DNA of 64,000 bases from Quatrionicoccus australiensis (GCF_020510525.1 NZ_CP075188.1:2914001-2978000), one strand, 5' to 3'; positions 51,399 to 63,246 are shown, counted from the first letter of the stretch. A program made the numbers and translations. The notes: generated by a model from the sequence alone, not told the origin.

Positions 51399-52278
51399 CA
51401 GAACGACCTTTCACGCAGCAGGGCGAGCAGGTACTGGCCGTAGCCATTCTTGGCCAGGGGCTGGGCCAATTGCTCGAGATGTGCAGCGCCAATCCATTGT
51501 TTACGGAAAGCCACTTCTTCCGGACAGGCCACCTTCAGACCCTGGCGTTTCTCGATGGTGGCGATGAACTGGCTGGCTTCGAGCATAGACTCGTGCGTGC
51601 CGGTATCAAGCCAGGCATAGCCGCGCCCCATGATCTCGACGTTAAGCTTGCCTTGCTCGAGGTAGATCCGGTTTACATCGGTGATCTCGAGCTCACCGCG
51701 CGCTGATGGCCGGATGCTCTTGGCAACATCGACGACCTGGCTGTCGTAAAAATACAGACCGGTCACCGCGTAATTCGACTTCGGCTGCAGCGGCTTTTCT
51801 TCCAGGCTGGTCGCCCGCCCGGCGGCATCGAAGGCAACCACGCCATAACGCTCGGGATCGGTGACGTGGTAGGCAAACACCGTCGCACCCTGCTCCTGCT
51901 CGCTGGCATTGGCGAGCAGCTTGTAGAACTCGTGACCGTAGAAAATGTTGTCGCCGAGCACCAGCGCGGCATTGTCGCCGGCGATGAAGTCCTCGCCAAT
52001 GATGAAGGCCTGCGCCAGGCCGTCCGGACTGGGTTGCACGGCATAGCTCAGATTGATGCCCCACTGGCTGCCGTCGCCGAGCAGTTGCGCGAAGCGCGGC
52101 GTGTCCTGCGGCGTCGAGATGATCAGGATGTCGCGCATGCCGGCCAGCATCAGCGCGGTCAGCGGGTAGTAGATCATCGGTTTGTCGTAGATCGGCAGCA
52201 GCTGCTTGGAGACTGCCAGCGTCGCCGGATAGAGCCGGGTACCGGAACCGCCGGCGAGGATGATGCCCTTGCGTTTGC

Positions 52279-52282
<4 letters not shown>
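51398..52282 (-). CDS. rfbA: Glucose-1-phosphate thymidylyltransferase
   Basis: 294 aa from [20 protein letters not shown], preceded by GGAG about 8 nt upstream. The nucleotidyl-transferase signature GGSGTRLYP and [16 protein letters not shown] are intact, and [15 protein letters not shown] is near the C-terminus. It makes dTDP-glucose. The start overlaps the rfbB stop by 4 nt. Confidence 0.96.
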
Positions 52283-53343
<1,061 letters not shown>

Positions 53344-53392
53344 GAGAAACAGTCCACCCTGAAGTAATCCCGAATTTTAACGCGCCCCGCCC

Positions 53393-54229
53393 TCATTCCT
53401 GACGTATCCGCAGGAAGCTGGCAAAACGCGGCAGACCTTTGGCGGTCAGGTCGCGGTAGCGATAAGTCACCGTCACGCCGAGCGGCGGCGGGTCGCGCCG
53501 TTGCGCATCGCTCAAGCCGCTGCCCAGCGCAAACTCGCGCCCGTCCGGCGTACGCACGCGCAGGGCGCCGAGCTGACCGAGATACTTGCCCTTGCCCGGC
53601 AGATGCGCGATGACCACAGCCTCGGCATCGGCCCAGGGCTTCATCTTGAGCAGCACGTCGCTACGCCCGGTGACATAGGGTGCGTCCGCCAGATGCAGCA
53701 TCAGGCCTTCGCCGCCGGCCGCAACGACGGCCTTGAAGCGTTTTTCGAGTTCCGCCCGGTCGACCACCGGAAATTGCCCGATTTCAGCCAGCCAGGGCAC
53801 ACCGGCCTGCGCCACCAGTTGCCGGATTGCCACGGCGCGTTCGCTGAAACTACCGGGCGCGCCGGGCAGTTCGAAGATCATGTAGCGCACCGCCCGCCAT
53901 TCGGCGTCATCCGGCTGTTCGCGCCGGACGATGCCGGACAGGCGCTCGAACTGGCCGCGCCCCAGCCACAACTCGCCGTCCAGCGGCGTTTTCGGCAAAC
54001 CGGCCAGAAACCAGGCCGGAGCCGGCACCACATTGCCGCTGCGAAACCGCAGGACTTCACCATCCCAGATCGCCCGCACACCATCGAGTTTTTCGCTGAC
54101 CAGATAACGGGAAACATCGACCTGGCCGCGATAGATTTCGGCAAGCAAAATGACGGGCACCTCGCCTGCCGCGAACGCCGGCAGCAGCAGCGTCACGCCG
54201 AGCAGCAAGGCGCTCAGCAGGCGTCGCAT
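53393..54229 (-). CDS. ligE: Periplasmic ATP-dependent DNA ligase (Lig E type)
   Basis: 278 aa from MRRLLSALLL, whose ATG shares one base with the tyrA stop (TGATG). A signal peptide ends near AFAAGEVP. The adenylation domain has motif I SEKLDGVRAIWDG with the nucleophilic Lys47, motif III-like MIFELPGAPGS, motif IV EGLMLHLADAPY and motif V LLKMKPWADAE. It is followed by a compact OB domain and no extra domains. This minimal architecture with a leader is Lig E, known in beta- and gammaproteobacteria and linked to extracellular DNA in biofilm or to uptake. Its co-translation with tyrA is unexpected. Confidence 0.9.
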   Translation of the reverse strand: MRRLLSALLLGVTLLLPAFAAGEVPVILLAEIYRGQVDVSRYLVSEKLDGVRAIWDGEVLRFRSGNVVPAPAWFLAGLPKTPLDGELWLGRGQFERLSGIVRREQPDDAEWRAVRYMIFELPGAPGSFSERAVAIRQLVAQAGVPWLAEIGQFPVVDRAELEKRFKAVVAAGGEGLMLHLADAPYVTGRSDVLLKMKPWADAEAVVIAHLPGKGKYLGQLGALRVRTPDGREFALGSGLSDAQRRDPPPLGVTVTYRYRDLTAKGLPRFASFLRIRQE

Positions 54230-55110
54230 CAGTCCTCGCCGGCCCAGTCGCGGCGCGCCTGGCGGGCGATGCCGAAGATTTCCTCGAGACGCGCCCCGTC
54301 GTTGCGCGCCAGGGCCGCGCGCAATTCGTCGAGCTGCGCGCGGTAGGAATCGAGTTCGCCGAGCAATGCCGCACGATTGGCGAGACAGATGTCGCGCCAC
54401 ATTTCCGGATGGCTGGCGGCGATGCGCGTGAAATCGCGAAAGCCCGAAGCGGCGAAGGTGAAGAAGATGTCGGCATCCTCACGCACGGCGAGATCATGCA
54501 CCAGCGCGAAGGAGAGCAGGTGCGGCAGATGGCTGACTGCGGCGAAGACGCGGTCGTGCGCTTCCGGCGTCAGCTCGTAGATGTCGGCGCCGCACAGCGA
54601 CCAGGCGCGCTTGATGCGGTCCAGCGTGTCGTCGCTGTTTTCGGGCAGGGGCGTGACAACAACCTTCCTGCCCTGATAGAGATCCCAGCGCGCCGCCGCC
54701 GGACCGCTGTTTTCGGCACCGGCAATCGGGTGCGCCGGCACGAACTGGCTGATCTTGTCGCCGAGCCCGGCCCGCGCCGCGGCGACGACATCGCCCTTGG
54801 TCGAACCGCCATCGGTGACGATGGTATTCGGGCCGAGATACGGTGCGATTTTTTCGAAAATTTCCGGCATCTGGGCGACCGGCGTCGCAAGCAGCACGAT
54901 GTCGGCTTCCTCGATTTCATGCGTCGGATTGATCCCGGCCCGGTCGATCACACCCAGTTGCTGCGCCGCCCGCAAGGTGGCCGGCGTGCGGCCGAAACCG
55001 ACAACTTCCTCGACCGCCCCGGCTTCTTTCAAGGCCAATGCAAAGGAACCGCCGATCAGGCCGGTGCCGAAGATGATGACCTTGCCGAACTCGGGCATGC
55101 CGGCCGCCAT
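54229..55110 (-). CDS. tyrA: Prephenate dehydrogenase
   Basis: 293 aa. NAD motif VIIFGTGLIGGSFALALKEA at the N-terminus, then VTDGGSTKGDVVAA and the substrate region FVPAHPIAGAENSGPAAA. It converts prephenate to 4-hydroxyphenylpyruvate for tyrosine. It starts immediately after the hisC stop (TGAATG); an alternative ATG at 55098 is possible. It has no chorismate mutase domain. Confidence 0.95.
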   Translation of the reverse strand: MAAGMPEFGKVIIFGTGLIGGSFALALKEAGAVEEVVGFGRTPATLRAAQQLGVIDRAGINPTHEIEEADIVLLATPVAQMPEIFEKIAPYLGPNTIVTDGGSTKGDVVAAARAGLGDKISQFVPAHPIAGAENSGPAAARWDLYQGRKVVVTPLPENSDDTLDRIKRAWSLCGADIYELTPEAHDRVFAAVSHLPHLLSFALVHDLAVREDADIFFTFAASGFRDFTRIAASHPEMWRDICLANRAALLGELDSYRAQLDELRAALARNDGARLEEIFGIARQARRDWAGED

Positions 55111-56199
55111 TCAGAGGGCCTTATCCAGGGCCTCCAGGAACCTGGAGTTCTCGGCCGCGGTGCCGATCGTCACGCGCAGCCATTCCGGCAGGCCGTAGCC
55201 GGCAATCGGCCGGACGATGACGCCCTGCTGCAGCAGCTTCTGGTTGACCGACGCCGCATCGCCCGCCTTGAAGGTGACGAAATTGCCGTGCGGCTTGATG
55301 TACTCGAGACCGAGCTTTTCCAGACCGGCAACGATCTGGGTCATGCCGCTGCGGTTCAGCTCGTAGCTCGCCTGCAGGAATTCATCATCATCAAGCGCCG
55401 CAATCGCTCCGGCCAGCGCCAGGTTGTTGACGTTGAACGGTTGGCGGACGCGATTCATCAGGTCGGCCACTTCCGGCGAAGCCAGCCCGTAACCAATGCG
55501 CAGACCGGCCAGGCCGTAGATCTTGGACAGCGTGCGGCAGACCACGAGATTCGGGAATTCCTTGATCCAGCCGGCGACATCGACGCGGTCGGCGGGCGGC
55601 AGGTACTCGTTGTAGGCCTCGTCGAGCACGACGACGACATCCTTCGGCACGCTTTCGAGGAAGGCGCGCACTTCCGGATAGGGCAGGAAGTTGCCGGTCG
55701 GGTTGTTCGGATTGGCAATCCAGATCAGGCGCGTATCGGGGCGGATCGCGGCACGCATCGCGGCGAGGTCGTGACCGTAATCCCTGGCCGGCACGGCGAT
55801 CAGTTCCGCACCGGTCGACAGCGTCGCCAGGGGATAAACCGCGAAGGCATGCTGGGCGAAGATCGCCGAACGGCCCGGCGCCAGGAAGACGCGGGCGATC
55901 AGGTCGAGCACGTCGTTCGAACCATTGCCGAGCACGACCTGGCCTTGCGCCACGCCAGCCCGGGTCGCCACCGCCTTGATCAGGTCGAACTGATCGGGAT
56001 AGCGCTCGATACCGTCAATCGCCGCCTGAACGGCCAGCTTCGCCTTCGGGCTCATGCCGAGCGGATTCTCGTTGGAAGCCAGCTTGACGATGCTGTCAAC
56101 CGGAATGCCCATTTCGCGGACCAGTTCGGTGATCGGCTTGCCCGGCTGGTAGGCAGAAATGGCGCGCACGTAGGGCAGCGCCTGTTCGACAAGACTCAT
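55111..56199 (-). CDS. hisC: Histidinol-phosphate aminotransferase family (probable aromatic aminotransferase)
   Basis: 362 aa PLP enzyme, with the Schiff-base Lys in LSKIYGLAGLRIGYGLA (near 222), WIANPNNPTGNFLP and the C-terminal Arg region. Placed between pheA and tyrA it probably serves as the aromatic transaminase making Phe and Tyr (HisC2 type) and not, or not only, as the histidine enzyme. It follows pheA by 9 bp. Confidence 0.92.
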   Translation of the reverse strand: MSLVEQALPYVRAISAYQPGKPITELVREMGIPVDSIVKLASNENPLGMSPKAKLAVQAAIDGIERYPDQFDLIKAVATRAGVAQGQVVLGNGSNDVLDLIARVFLAPGRSAIFAQHAFAVYPLATLSTGAELIAVPARDYGHDLAAMRAAIRPDTRLIWIANPNNPTGNFLPYPEVRAFLESVPKDVVVVLDEAYNEYLPPADRVDVAGWIKEFPNLVVCRTLSKIYGLAGLRIGYGLASPEVADLMNRVRQPFNVNNLALAGAIAALDDDEFLQASYELNRSGMTQIVAGLEKLGLEYIKPHGNFVTFKAGDAASVNQKLLQQGVIVRPIAGYGLPEWLRVTIGTAAENSRFLEALDKAL

Positions 56200-56208
56200 C
56201 AGTATTCC

Positions 56209-57300
56209 TCAGTAAACGGCGAGCGGGTAGGACCCGAGAATTTTCAGGTAGGCGGCGTTCTTGGCCAGCCCGTCGAGCGCCGCCTTGACGGCCGGCTCTT
56301 CGCGATGCCCTTCGACATCGACGTAGAAAACGTATTCCCACAGCGCATTGCGTGCCGGCCGCGACTCGAGGCGCGACATCGAGACGCCGCTCTGCGAGAA
56401 GGGCAGCAGCAGTTCATGCAGGGAACCAGTACGGTTCGGCGCCGACATGATCAGCGAGGTCTTGTCGCGCCCGGACGGACCGGCATCGTGCTTGCCGAGC
56501 ACCAGGAAGCGCGTCGTGTTGTTCGGCTCGTCCTCGATGTTCTCGACCAGTTTGGGCAGTTTGAAGCGCTCGGCCGCGGCCTCGCCGGCAATGGCCGCGA
56601 CACCGGACTCTTCCGCTGCCATCTGCGCCGCCAGCGAGTTGCTCGCCACCGAAATGCGCGGCACGCCCGGCAGATGGTGATTCAGCCATTCGTGACACTG
56701 CGCCAGTGACTGGGCGTGCGAATAAATCCTGGTGATCTTGCCGAGATCCGTCTCGTTCGAGAGCAGGTTCTGGTGGATGCGCAGCACCACTTCGCCACAG
56801 ATCTTGAGTTGCGTACCGAGCAGCAGATCCATGGTGCGACCGACCGCACCTTCGGTCGAGTTCTCGACCGGCACCACGGCGTAATGCGCATGCCCGGATT
56901 CGACTTCGCGGAAGACGTCGTCGATCGAGGCCTGCGGCAGCAGGCGGGCGGCGTGCCCGAAATGCTTGGTCGCGGCGCTGCCGGTGAACGAGCCGAGCGG
57001 CCCGAGGAAGGAGATGCCGAGCGGCTCTTCGAGCGACAGGCAGGCCGACATCACTTCGCGGAAGAAGAAGGTGATGTTCTCGCCCGGCAAGGGGCCGGGA
57101 TTGGCCTCCTGCAAACGACGCAGCACCTGCGCTTCGCGCTCGGGACGGTAGATATGGCCGGCTGCACCATGCTCGGCCTTGATTTCGCCGACCTTCTGGG
57201 CGCAACGGGCGCGAGCATTCAGGAGGCGCAGCAACTCGGCATCGATGCCGTCGATTTCGGCGCGGACGCCGGCCAGGGCCTGGGTAAGAGCGTCACTCAT
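56209..57300 (-). CDS. pheA: Bifunctional chorismate mutase/prephenate dehydratase (P-protein)
   Basis: 363 aa. A chorismate mutase AroQ domain (about 1-90) with LNARARCAQKVGEIK is followed by prephenate dehydratase (about 93-270) with NSTEGAVGRTMDLLL and an ACT regulatory domain (about 280-363) with GSLHELLLPFSQSGVSMSRL and ESRP, the Phe-binding site. Feedback inhibition by Phe is expected. Between serC and hisC, spacing 6-9 bp. Confidence 0.96.
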   Translation of the reverse strand: MSDALTQALAGVRAEIDGIDAELLRLLNARARCAQKVGEIKAEHGAAGHIYRPEREAQVLRRLQEANPGPLPGENITFFFREVMSACLSLEEPLGISFLGPLGSFTGSAATKHFGHAARLLPQASIDDVFREVESGHAHYAVVPVENSTEGAVGRTMDLLLGTQLKICGEVVLRIHQNLLSNETDLGKITRIYSHAQSLAQCHEWLNHHLPGVPRISVASNSLAAQMAAEESGVAAIAGEAAAERFKLPKLVENIEDEPNNTTRFLVLGKHDAGPSGRDKTSLIMSAPNRTGSLHELLLPFSQSGVSMSRLESRPARNALWEYVFYVDVEGHREEPAVKAALDGLAKNAAYLKILGSYPLAVY

Positions 57301-57306
57301 GCGGGG

Positions 57307-58392
57307 TCAAGCCTTGCGTTGGGCGAAATCGTTCATGAAGGCCACCAGCGCCTGCACGGCCTCCAGCGACACGGCGTTGTAGATCGAGGCGCGCATGCCG
57401 CCAACCGACTTGTGGCCCTTCAGCGAGGCCAGGCCGGCCGCTTTCGACTCGGCCAGGAAGGCAGCATCGAGTTCGGGATTGGCGAGCACGAAAGGCACAT
57501 TCATGCGCGAACGACAGTCAGGATCGACCGGATTGCGGTAGAAGCCGCCCGACTGATCGATGGCGTCGTACAAAATGCGTGCTTTTTCGGCGTTGACCGC
57601 ATCGATGCCGGCCAGACCGCCCTGCTTCTTCAGCCACTGGAAAACCAGGCCGGCGATGTAGATGCCGTAGGTCGGCGGCGTGTTCAGCATCGAGCCGTTC
57701 TCGGCCATCACCGCGTAATCCATCACGGTCGGAATGGTCAGCGGCGCCATGCCGAGCAGGTCTTCACGGATGATGACCAGAGTCAGGCCGGACGGCCCGA
57801 TGTTCTTCTGCGCGCCGGCATAGATCAGGCCGAATTTCTCGACATTGACCGGGCGCGACAGGATGTGCGACGACATGTCGACCACCAGTGGCACACCGGT
57901 ATCGGCGATGCGCTGCGCAGGAATTTCGACACCATGGATGGTCTCGTTGGTACAGACGTGCAGGTAGGCGGCAAACGGGTCGAGCTTGATTTCCTCAGCC
58001 GTCGGCAGACGGGTGAAACCGCTCTCCTCGGTGGTCGCGGCACACCGTACCGTACCGATGCGCTGCGCTTCCTTGTAGGCCTTCTTCGACCACGAACCGG
58101 TCACGATGTAGTCGGCCGAACGTCCGGCCAGCAGGTTCATCGGGATCTGCGCGAACTGCTGCGTCGCGCCGCCCTGCAGGAACAGTACCTTGTAGCCGGC
58201 AGGAATCCCCATCAACTCGCGCAGATCGGCTTCGGCCTGCTCAAGGATGGACATGAATTCCTTGCCGCGATGGCTCATTTCCATGACGCTGCAACCGGCA
58301 CCATGCCAGTCGAGCAGCTCTTCCTGCGCCTGCTTGAGAACTTCTTCAGGAAGCGCAGCCGGACCGGCGCTGAAATTCCAGATTCGAGTCAT
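57307..58392 (-). CDS. serC: Phosphoserine aminotransferase
   Basis: 361 aa. Family start IWNFSAGPAALPEEVLKQAQ, PLP Lys in GLIYAGAQKNIGPSGLTLVI (near 195), and C-terminal GLASLKGHKSVGGMRASIYN. It forms phosphoserine from 3-phosphohydroxypyruvate and also acts in PLP synthesis. Its ATG shares one base with the gyrA stop. Confidence 0.97.
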   Translation of the reverse strand: MTRIWNFSAGPAALPEEVLKQAQEELLDWHGAGCSVMEMSHRGKEFMSILEQAEADLRELMGIPAGYKVLFLQGGATQQFAQIPMNLLAGRSADYIVTGSWSKKAYKEAQRIGTVRCAATTEESGFTRLPTAEEIKLDPFAAYLHVCTNETIHGVEIPAQRIADTGVPLVVDMSSHILSRPVNVEKFGLIYAGAQKNIGPSGLTLVIIREDLLGMAPLTIPTVMDYAVMAENGSMLNTPPTYGIYIAGLVFQWLKKQGGLAGIDAVNAEKARILYDAIDQSGGFYRNPVDPDCRSRMNVPFVLANPELDAAFLAESKAAGLASLKGHKSVGGMRASIYNAVSLEAVQALVAFMNDFAQRKA

Positions 58393-61049
58393 CAGACCTC
58401 TCCACCTTCGTTGCTCTCACCTTCGCTTGCTGCCGCTTCATCGCCAGCCGGGGCCGGCGTTTCAGCAGTTGCCTCGGCAGCGACTTCAGCTTCGGCTTCG
58501 GCATCAACCTCGGCAACCGATTCGGCAACCTTTTCGAGGCCGGCCAGCTTTTCGCCTTCATCAAGCGAGATCAGCGTCACGCCCTGCGTGGCCCGGCCCA
58601 TGCCGCGAATTTCCGCGACGCGGGTGCGAATCAGCACGCCGCCGGTGGTGATCAGCATGATTTCATCGTCGTCACCCACCAGCTTGGCACCAACCACGTT
58701 GCCGTTGCGCTCGCTGTCGGCAATGGCGCGCACGCCCTGGGTACCGCGGCCGGAATGACGGAAATCGGCCAGAACGGTACGTTTACCGTAGCCATTCTCG
58801 GTCGCCACCAGCACCGTCGCCTGATCGCTCTCGGCGACCAGCAGCGAAATGACCGATTGGCCTTCCTGCAGCTTCATGCCGCGCACACCGCGGGCACCGC
58901 GACCCATCGGACGAACATCTTCTTCGTCGAACCAGACCGCCTTGCCGGCATCCGACACCAGCACGATGTCGCTCTGGCCGGTGGTCAGTTCAACGCCGAC
59001 CAGGATGTCACCCTCGTCCAGCGCCACGGCGATGATGCCGGCCTTGCGCGGGTTGGAGAAGTCGGACAGCGGCGTTTTCTTGACCGTACCCATGACGGTC
59101 GCCATGAAGATGTACTGGTCGTCGGAGAATTCCTTGACCGGCAACACGGCATTGATGCGTTCGCCTTCTTCGAGCGGGAAGAGATTGACGATCGGCTTGC
59201 CGCGACTGGTCCGGCTGCCCTGCGGCGCTTCGTAGACCTTGAGCCAGTAGCAGCGGCCACGATTCGAGAAGCACAGGATGTAATCGTGCGTATTGGCGAC
59301 AAACAGGTGATCGACGAAATCCTCGTCCTTGATCGCAGCCGCCTGCTTGCCGCGTCCGCCGCGCTTCTGGGCGCGGTAATCGGCAAGCGGCTGAGCCTTG
59401 ATGTAACCACCGTGCGACAGGGTAACCACCATGTCCATCGGCGTGATGAAGTCTTCGATACCGAGTTCCTGCGTATGCAGCACGATTTCGGAGCGACGCT
59501 CGTCGCCGAACTGCTCGCGGATCGCGGTCAGTTCGGTAACGATGATTTCGGTGATGCGCTGCGGCTTGGCCAGGATGTCGAGCAGATCGAGGATCTTGGC
59601 CATGACGTCCTTGTACTCGCTGACGATCTTGTCCTGCTCGAGACCGGTCAGGCGTTGCAGACGCAGTTCGAGAATGGCCTGGGCCTGGGCATCGGACAGG
59701 CGATACCCCTGCGCCGACAGACCAAACTCGGGCGCCAGACCGTCCGGGCGCGAGGCATCCGACGAAGCCCGCACCAGCATTTCCTCAACCACCGGGCTGC
59801 GCCACTGGCGCTCCATCAGGCCGCGCTTGGCGTCCGGCGGCGTCGGTGCGGCCTTGATCAGGGCGATGATTTCATCGACGTTGGACAGTGCGACTGCCAG
59901 ACCTTCGAGGATGTGGCCGCGTTCGCGCGCCTTGCGCAACTCGAACACGGTACGCCGGGTAACCACTTCGCGGCGATGCGACAGGAAGCATTCAAGCAGC
60001 TGCTTGAGATTGAGCAGGCGCGGCTGGCCATCGACCAGCGCCACCATGTTCATGCCGAAGGTGTCCTGCAACTGCGTCTGCTTGTACAGATTATTGAGGA
60101 TGACCTCGCCGACTTCGCCACGCTTCAGTTCGATGACGACGCGCATGCCGGACTTGTCCGACTCGTCGCGAATATCCGAGATGCCTTCGATCTTCTTTTC
60201 GTTGACCAGTTCGGCGATCTTCTCGATCAGCGACTTCTTGTTAACCTGGTAGGGAATTTCATCGACGATCAGCGCCTGCCGACCATTGCCCTTGTCCATG
60301 TCTTCGAAGTGGGTGCGGGCACGCATGATGACGCGACCACGACCGGTCTTGTAACCTTCGCGCACACCCATCACGCCGTAGATCAGCGCAGCAGTCGGGA
60401 AGTCCGGCGCCGGGATGTGCTCGATCAACTCGTCGATCGAAATCGCCGGGTTCTCGAGCAGCGCGAGGCAACCGGCAATGACTTCATTGAGGTTGTGCGG
60501 CGGGATGTTGGTCGCCATACCCACGGCAATCCCGGACGAGCCGTTGATCAGCAGGTTGGGAATACGCGCCGGCATGACCAGCGGCTCGTTTTCCGAACCG
60601 TCGTAGTTCGGCCCGAAATCGACCGTTTCCTTGTCGAGGTCTTCCAGCAACTGATGCCCGATCTTGGCCATGCGCACTTCGGTGTAACGCATTGCCGCCG
60701 CGCTGTCACCGTCGACCGAACCGAAGTTGCCCTGACCATCGACCAGCATGTAACGCAGCGAAAAATCCTGCGCCATGCGAACAATGGTTTCATAGACTGC
60801 AGAGTCGCCGTGCGGGTGGTACTTACCGATCACGTCGCCGACGATACGTGCCGACTTCTTGTAGGCCTTGTTCCAGTCGTTGTTCAGCTCGTGCATCGCG
60901 AACAGCACGCGCCGATGCACCGGTTTCAGGCCATCGCGCGCATCTGGCAGCGCCCGGCCGACGATCACGCTCATCGCGTAATCGAGATAGGAACGCCGCA
61001 TCTCGTCTTCGAGGCTGATCGGCAGAGTTTCTTTGGCGAATTGGTCCAT
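58392..61049 (-). CDS. gyrA: DNA gyrase subunit A
   Basis: 885 aa. The catalytic Tyr is in [11 protein letters not shown] (Tyr122). The quinolone-resistance region [17 protein letters not shown] has Ser83 (sensitive state) and Glu87 in place of the E. coli Asp87. The C-terminal beta-pinwheel (about 530-840) contains the GyrA box [10 protein letters not shown] 40-residue acidic Ala/Glu tail ends the protein. It is the expected target of the CcdB toxin encoded at 25934. First gene of the long minus-strand string. Confidence 0.97.
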   Translation of the reverse strand: MDQFAKETLPISLEDEMRRSYLDYAMSVIVGRALPDARDGLKPVHRRVLFAMHELNNDWNKAYKKSARIVGDVIGKYHPHGDSAVYETIVRMAQDFSLRYMLVDGQGNFGSVDGDSAAAMRYTEVRMAKIGHQLLEDLDKETVDFGPNYDGSENEPLVMPARIPNLLINGSSGIAVGMATNIPPHNLNEVIAGCLALLENPAISIDELIEHIPAPDFPTAALIYGVMGVREGYKTGRGRVIMRARTHFEDMDKGNGRQALIVDEIPYQVNKKSLIEKIAELVNEKKIEGISDIRDESDKSGMRVVIELKRGEVGEVILNNLYKQTQLQDTFGMNMVALVDGQPRLLNLKQLLECFLSHRREVVTRRTVFELRKARERGHILEGLAVALSNVDEIIALIKAAPTPPDAKRGLMERQWRSPVVEEMLVRASSDASRPDGLAPEFGLSAQGYRLSDAQAQAILELRLQRLTGLEQDKIVSEYKDVMAKILDLLDILAKPQRITEIIVTELTAIREQFGDERRSEIVLHTQELGIEDFITPMDMVVTLSHGGYIKAQPLADYRAQKRGGRGKQAAAIKDEDFVDHLFVANTHDYILCFSNRGRCYWLKVYEAPQGSRTSRGKPIVNLFPLEEGERINAVLPVKEFSDDQYIFMATVMGTVKKTPLSDFSNPRKAGIIAVALDEGDILVGVELTTGQSDIVLVSDAGKAVWFDEEDVRPMGRGARGVRGMKLQEGQSVISLLVAESDQATVLVATENGYGKRTVLADFRHSGRGTQGVRAIADSERNGNVVGAKLVGDDDEIMLITTGGVLIRTRVAEIRGMGRATQGVTLISLDEGEKLAGLEKVAESVAEVDAEAEAEVAAEATAETPAPAGDEAAASEGESNEGGEV

Positions 61050-61147
61050 GTCTCACAATCGCACCGCTTGCGCGATGCCTTATTGGTTGAATTGAGCGTA
61101 ATTTGCTATTTTACCACGCCCCAACCAATGAGCAGACGCCGTTTTCC

Positions 61148-62473
61148 ATGACAACAACACCTGAATCCATCGACCTCCTGATCGAATCCCGCTGGGTCGC
61201 AGCGGTCGACCCCGATGTTGTGCTCAAAAACCATGCCGTCGCCGTGCATAACGGCCGCATCCTGGCCGTGCTACCCAGCGGAGAAGCTCGCCTGCGCTAT
61301 CGGGCCGAACAACGCGTCCAGCTCGATGACCACATCCTGATTCCCGGCCTGATCAACCTGCACACCCACGCCGCAATGTCGCTGATGCGCGGCATCGCCG
61401 ACGACCTGCCGCTGCTGGACTGGCTGCAAAAGCACATCTGGCCGACCGAAGCCGCCCACATGTCGCCGCAGTTCGTGCTCGATGGCACGCGCCTCGCCTG
61501 CGCAGAAATGCTCAAGGGCGGCATCACCTGCTTCAACGACATGTACTTCTTCCCGGATGCCGCCGCCACTGCCGCTGCCGAATTCGGCATGCGCGCCGCG
61601 CTTGGCATCACGGCACTCGAATTCCCGACCCCTTACGCCAGCGATGCCGACGATTACATCAACAAGGGACTGGCAGTCCGCGAAAAATGGCTGGACAACC
61701 CGCTGATCAGCTTCTGCCTGGCGCCACATGCGCCGTACACGGTGTCAGACGCGACCTTCGAACGCATCCTGACGCTCTCGGCGCAAATGAACCTGCCCAT
61801 CCACTGCCATATTCACGAAACCCACCATGAAATCGAGGAAAGCCAACAGCAATACCAACAAGGCCCACTCGCCCGCCTGCACAAACTTGGCCTGCTCGGC
61901 CCGGGCTTCATTGGCGTACACGCCGTGCACCTCACGGAAGACGAACTGCAACTGCTCGCCAAGACCGGTTGCAGCATCGCGCACTGCCCGACTTCCAACC
62001 TGAAACTGGCGAGCGGCATTGCCCCTGTGGCAAGAATGAGACAACTGGACATCAATATCGGACTCGGCACGGACGGTGCGGCGAGCAACAACCGCCTCGA
62101 CCTGTTCGGTGAAATGCGTCTGGCCGCCCTGCTCGCCAAGGGCAGCACCGGTGACGCCAGCGCCCTGCCCGCCCATGCCGCGCTGCGCATGGCCACCCTG
62201 AACGGCGCCATCGCGCTGGGTCTCGGCCATGAAATCGGCTCCATCACCCCTGGCAAGGCCGCCGATCTTTGCGCAGTCAGCCTTGGCACCCTGGAAACCC
62301 AACCCTGTTTCGACCCGGTGTCACATCTCGTACATGTTGCAGGACGAGAATGCGTCACGCATGTCTGGGTGGCCGGAAAGTGTTGCGTAGAGCACAAAAC
62401 TTTACTCTCCAACGGCCAAAATGACTTGGAATCAGCGATTGCCCTATGGCAAAATAGGTTGGAAGTCCGCTAG
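61148..62473 (+). CDS. mtaD: Amidohydrolase of the MtaD/TRZ-ATZ family (MTA/SAH deaminase)
   Basis: 441 aa from MTTTPESIDL. Metal ligands are seen in NLHTHAAMSLMRG (near 71), HCHIHETHHE (near 220) and LGTDGAASNNRLDLFGEM (Asp, near 305). The best match is 5-methylthioadenosine/S-adenosylhomocysteine deaminase of the triazine-hydrolase superfamily; substrate is not proven. It is divergent from gyrA (98 bp). In this lineage a deaminase next to ubiG, an SAM methyltransferase gene, makes sense for recycling SAH. AGCGGTCGAC occurs at 61201. Confidence 0.88.
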   Translation: MTTTPESIDLLIESRWVAAVDPDVVLKNHAVAVHNGRILAVLPSGEARLRYRAEQRVQLDDHILIPGLINLHTHAAMSLMRGIADDLPLLDWLQKHIWPTEAAHMSPQFVLDGTRLACAEMLKGGITCFNDMYFFPDAAATAAAEFGMRAALGITALEFPTPYASDADDYINKGLAVREKWLDNPLISFCLAPHAPYTVSDATFERILTLSAQMNLPIHCHIHETHHEIEESQQQYQQGPLARLHKLGLLGPGFIGVHAVHLTEDELQLLAKTGCSIAHCPTSNLKLASGIAPVARMRQLDINIGLGTDGAASNNRLDLFGEMRLAALLAKGSTGDASALPAHAALRMATLNGAIALGLGHEIGSITPGKAADLCAVSLGTLETQPCFDPVSHLVHVAGRECVTHVWVAGKCCVEHKTLLSNGQNDLESAIALWQNRLEVR

Positions 62474-62540
62474 GCGTCCTGTTTTCAGGTCAATTCGCGG
62501 GTCAAAGAGATTTTCAAATTTTCTTCAACGAGGGAAAACA

Positions 62541-63203
62541 ATGATCAAGAACATCGCCAAGAAATCACTGGTTGTCGCACTGCTGGCCGGTATCGGCTTC
62601 TCCGCTGTTGCCCAGGAACGCGTTTACGCCATCGACCAACGCGACACCGTCGTCAAGAGCGGTTTCGGCCTGTGCTGGCGTGATGGCTACTGGACCCCGG
62701 CTGCTGCCGCCAAGGACAAGGCCGGTTGCGAATGCGACAAGGACCTGCTGCCGGCTGAAGCCTGTGCCGCCCCGGCCGCCAAGACCGCCGCTGCAGCTCC
62801 GGCCGTTGCCGGTGTGAAGCCGTCCGGCGAAAAGATCACCGTCGCTGCCGACGCCCTGTTCGACTTCAACAAGGCTGTCCTGCGCCCTGAAGGCAAGGCC
62901 AAGCTCGACGACGTCGTTGCCAAGTCCAAGGCCATCAAGCTCGAAGTGATCCTGGCCGTTGGCCACACCGACCGTATCGGTGGTGACGCCTACAACCAGA
63001 AGCTGTCGGAAAAGCGCGCTGCTGCCGTCAAGGAATACCTGGTTGCCAAGGGTATCGAAGCCAACCGTGTTTACACCGAAGGCAAGGGCGAAAAGCAACC
63101 GGTCACCGGCGACAAGTGCAAGGGCAATGCCAAGACCAAGGCCCTGATCGACTGCCTGCAGCCGGATCGTCGCGTTGACATCGAAGTCATCGGCACCAAG
63201 TAA
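62541..63203 (+). CDS. OmpA-family outer membrane protein
   Basis: 220 aa from [10 protein letters not shown], with GAGGG upstream. A signal peptide ends near SAVAQE. A short middle region with three Cys (CWRDGYW; GCECDKD) and an Ala-rich linker replaces the eight-stranded barrel. The C-terminal OmpA-like domain (about 100-215) binds peptidoglycan through [20 protein letters not shown] and the conserved Asp/Arg. It anchors the outer membrane to the wall. Codon use is strongly biased, suggesting high expression. Confidence 0.93.
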   Translation: MIKNIAKKSLVVALLAGIGFSAVAQERVYAIDQRDTVVKSGFGLCWRDGYWTPAAAAKDKAGCECDKDLLPAEACAAPAAKTAAAAPAVAGVKPSGEKITVAADALFDFNKAVLRPEGKAKLDDVVAKSKAIKLEVILAVGHTDRIGGDAYNQKLSEKRAAAVKEYLVAKGIEANRVYTEGKGEKQPVTGDKCKGNAKTKALIDCLQPDRRVDIEVIGTK

Positions 63204-63220
63204 TCTGCCGACGCTTCAAC

Positions 63221-63246
63221 AAAAGCCCCGCAGTGCGGGGCTTTTT
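63221..63246 (+). terminator. Rho-independent terminator of the ompA-like gene
   Basis: AAAAGCCCCGC-AGT-GCGGGGCTTTTT hairpin and T run, 18 bp after the stop codon and before ubiG. Confidence 0.9.

Noticed and set aside
56716..58758. Very long open frame (680 codons) on the plus strand opposite pheA and serC
   Set aside because: High-GC antisense shadow of real minus-strand genes; composition is His/Gln/Asp/Arg-rich with no recognisable domain. The same applies to the long frames opposite gyrA, aroA-cmk, ftsK, yejF, ugd/lapB and rpsA.
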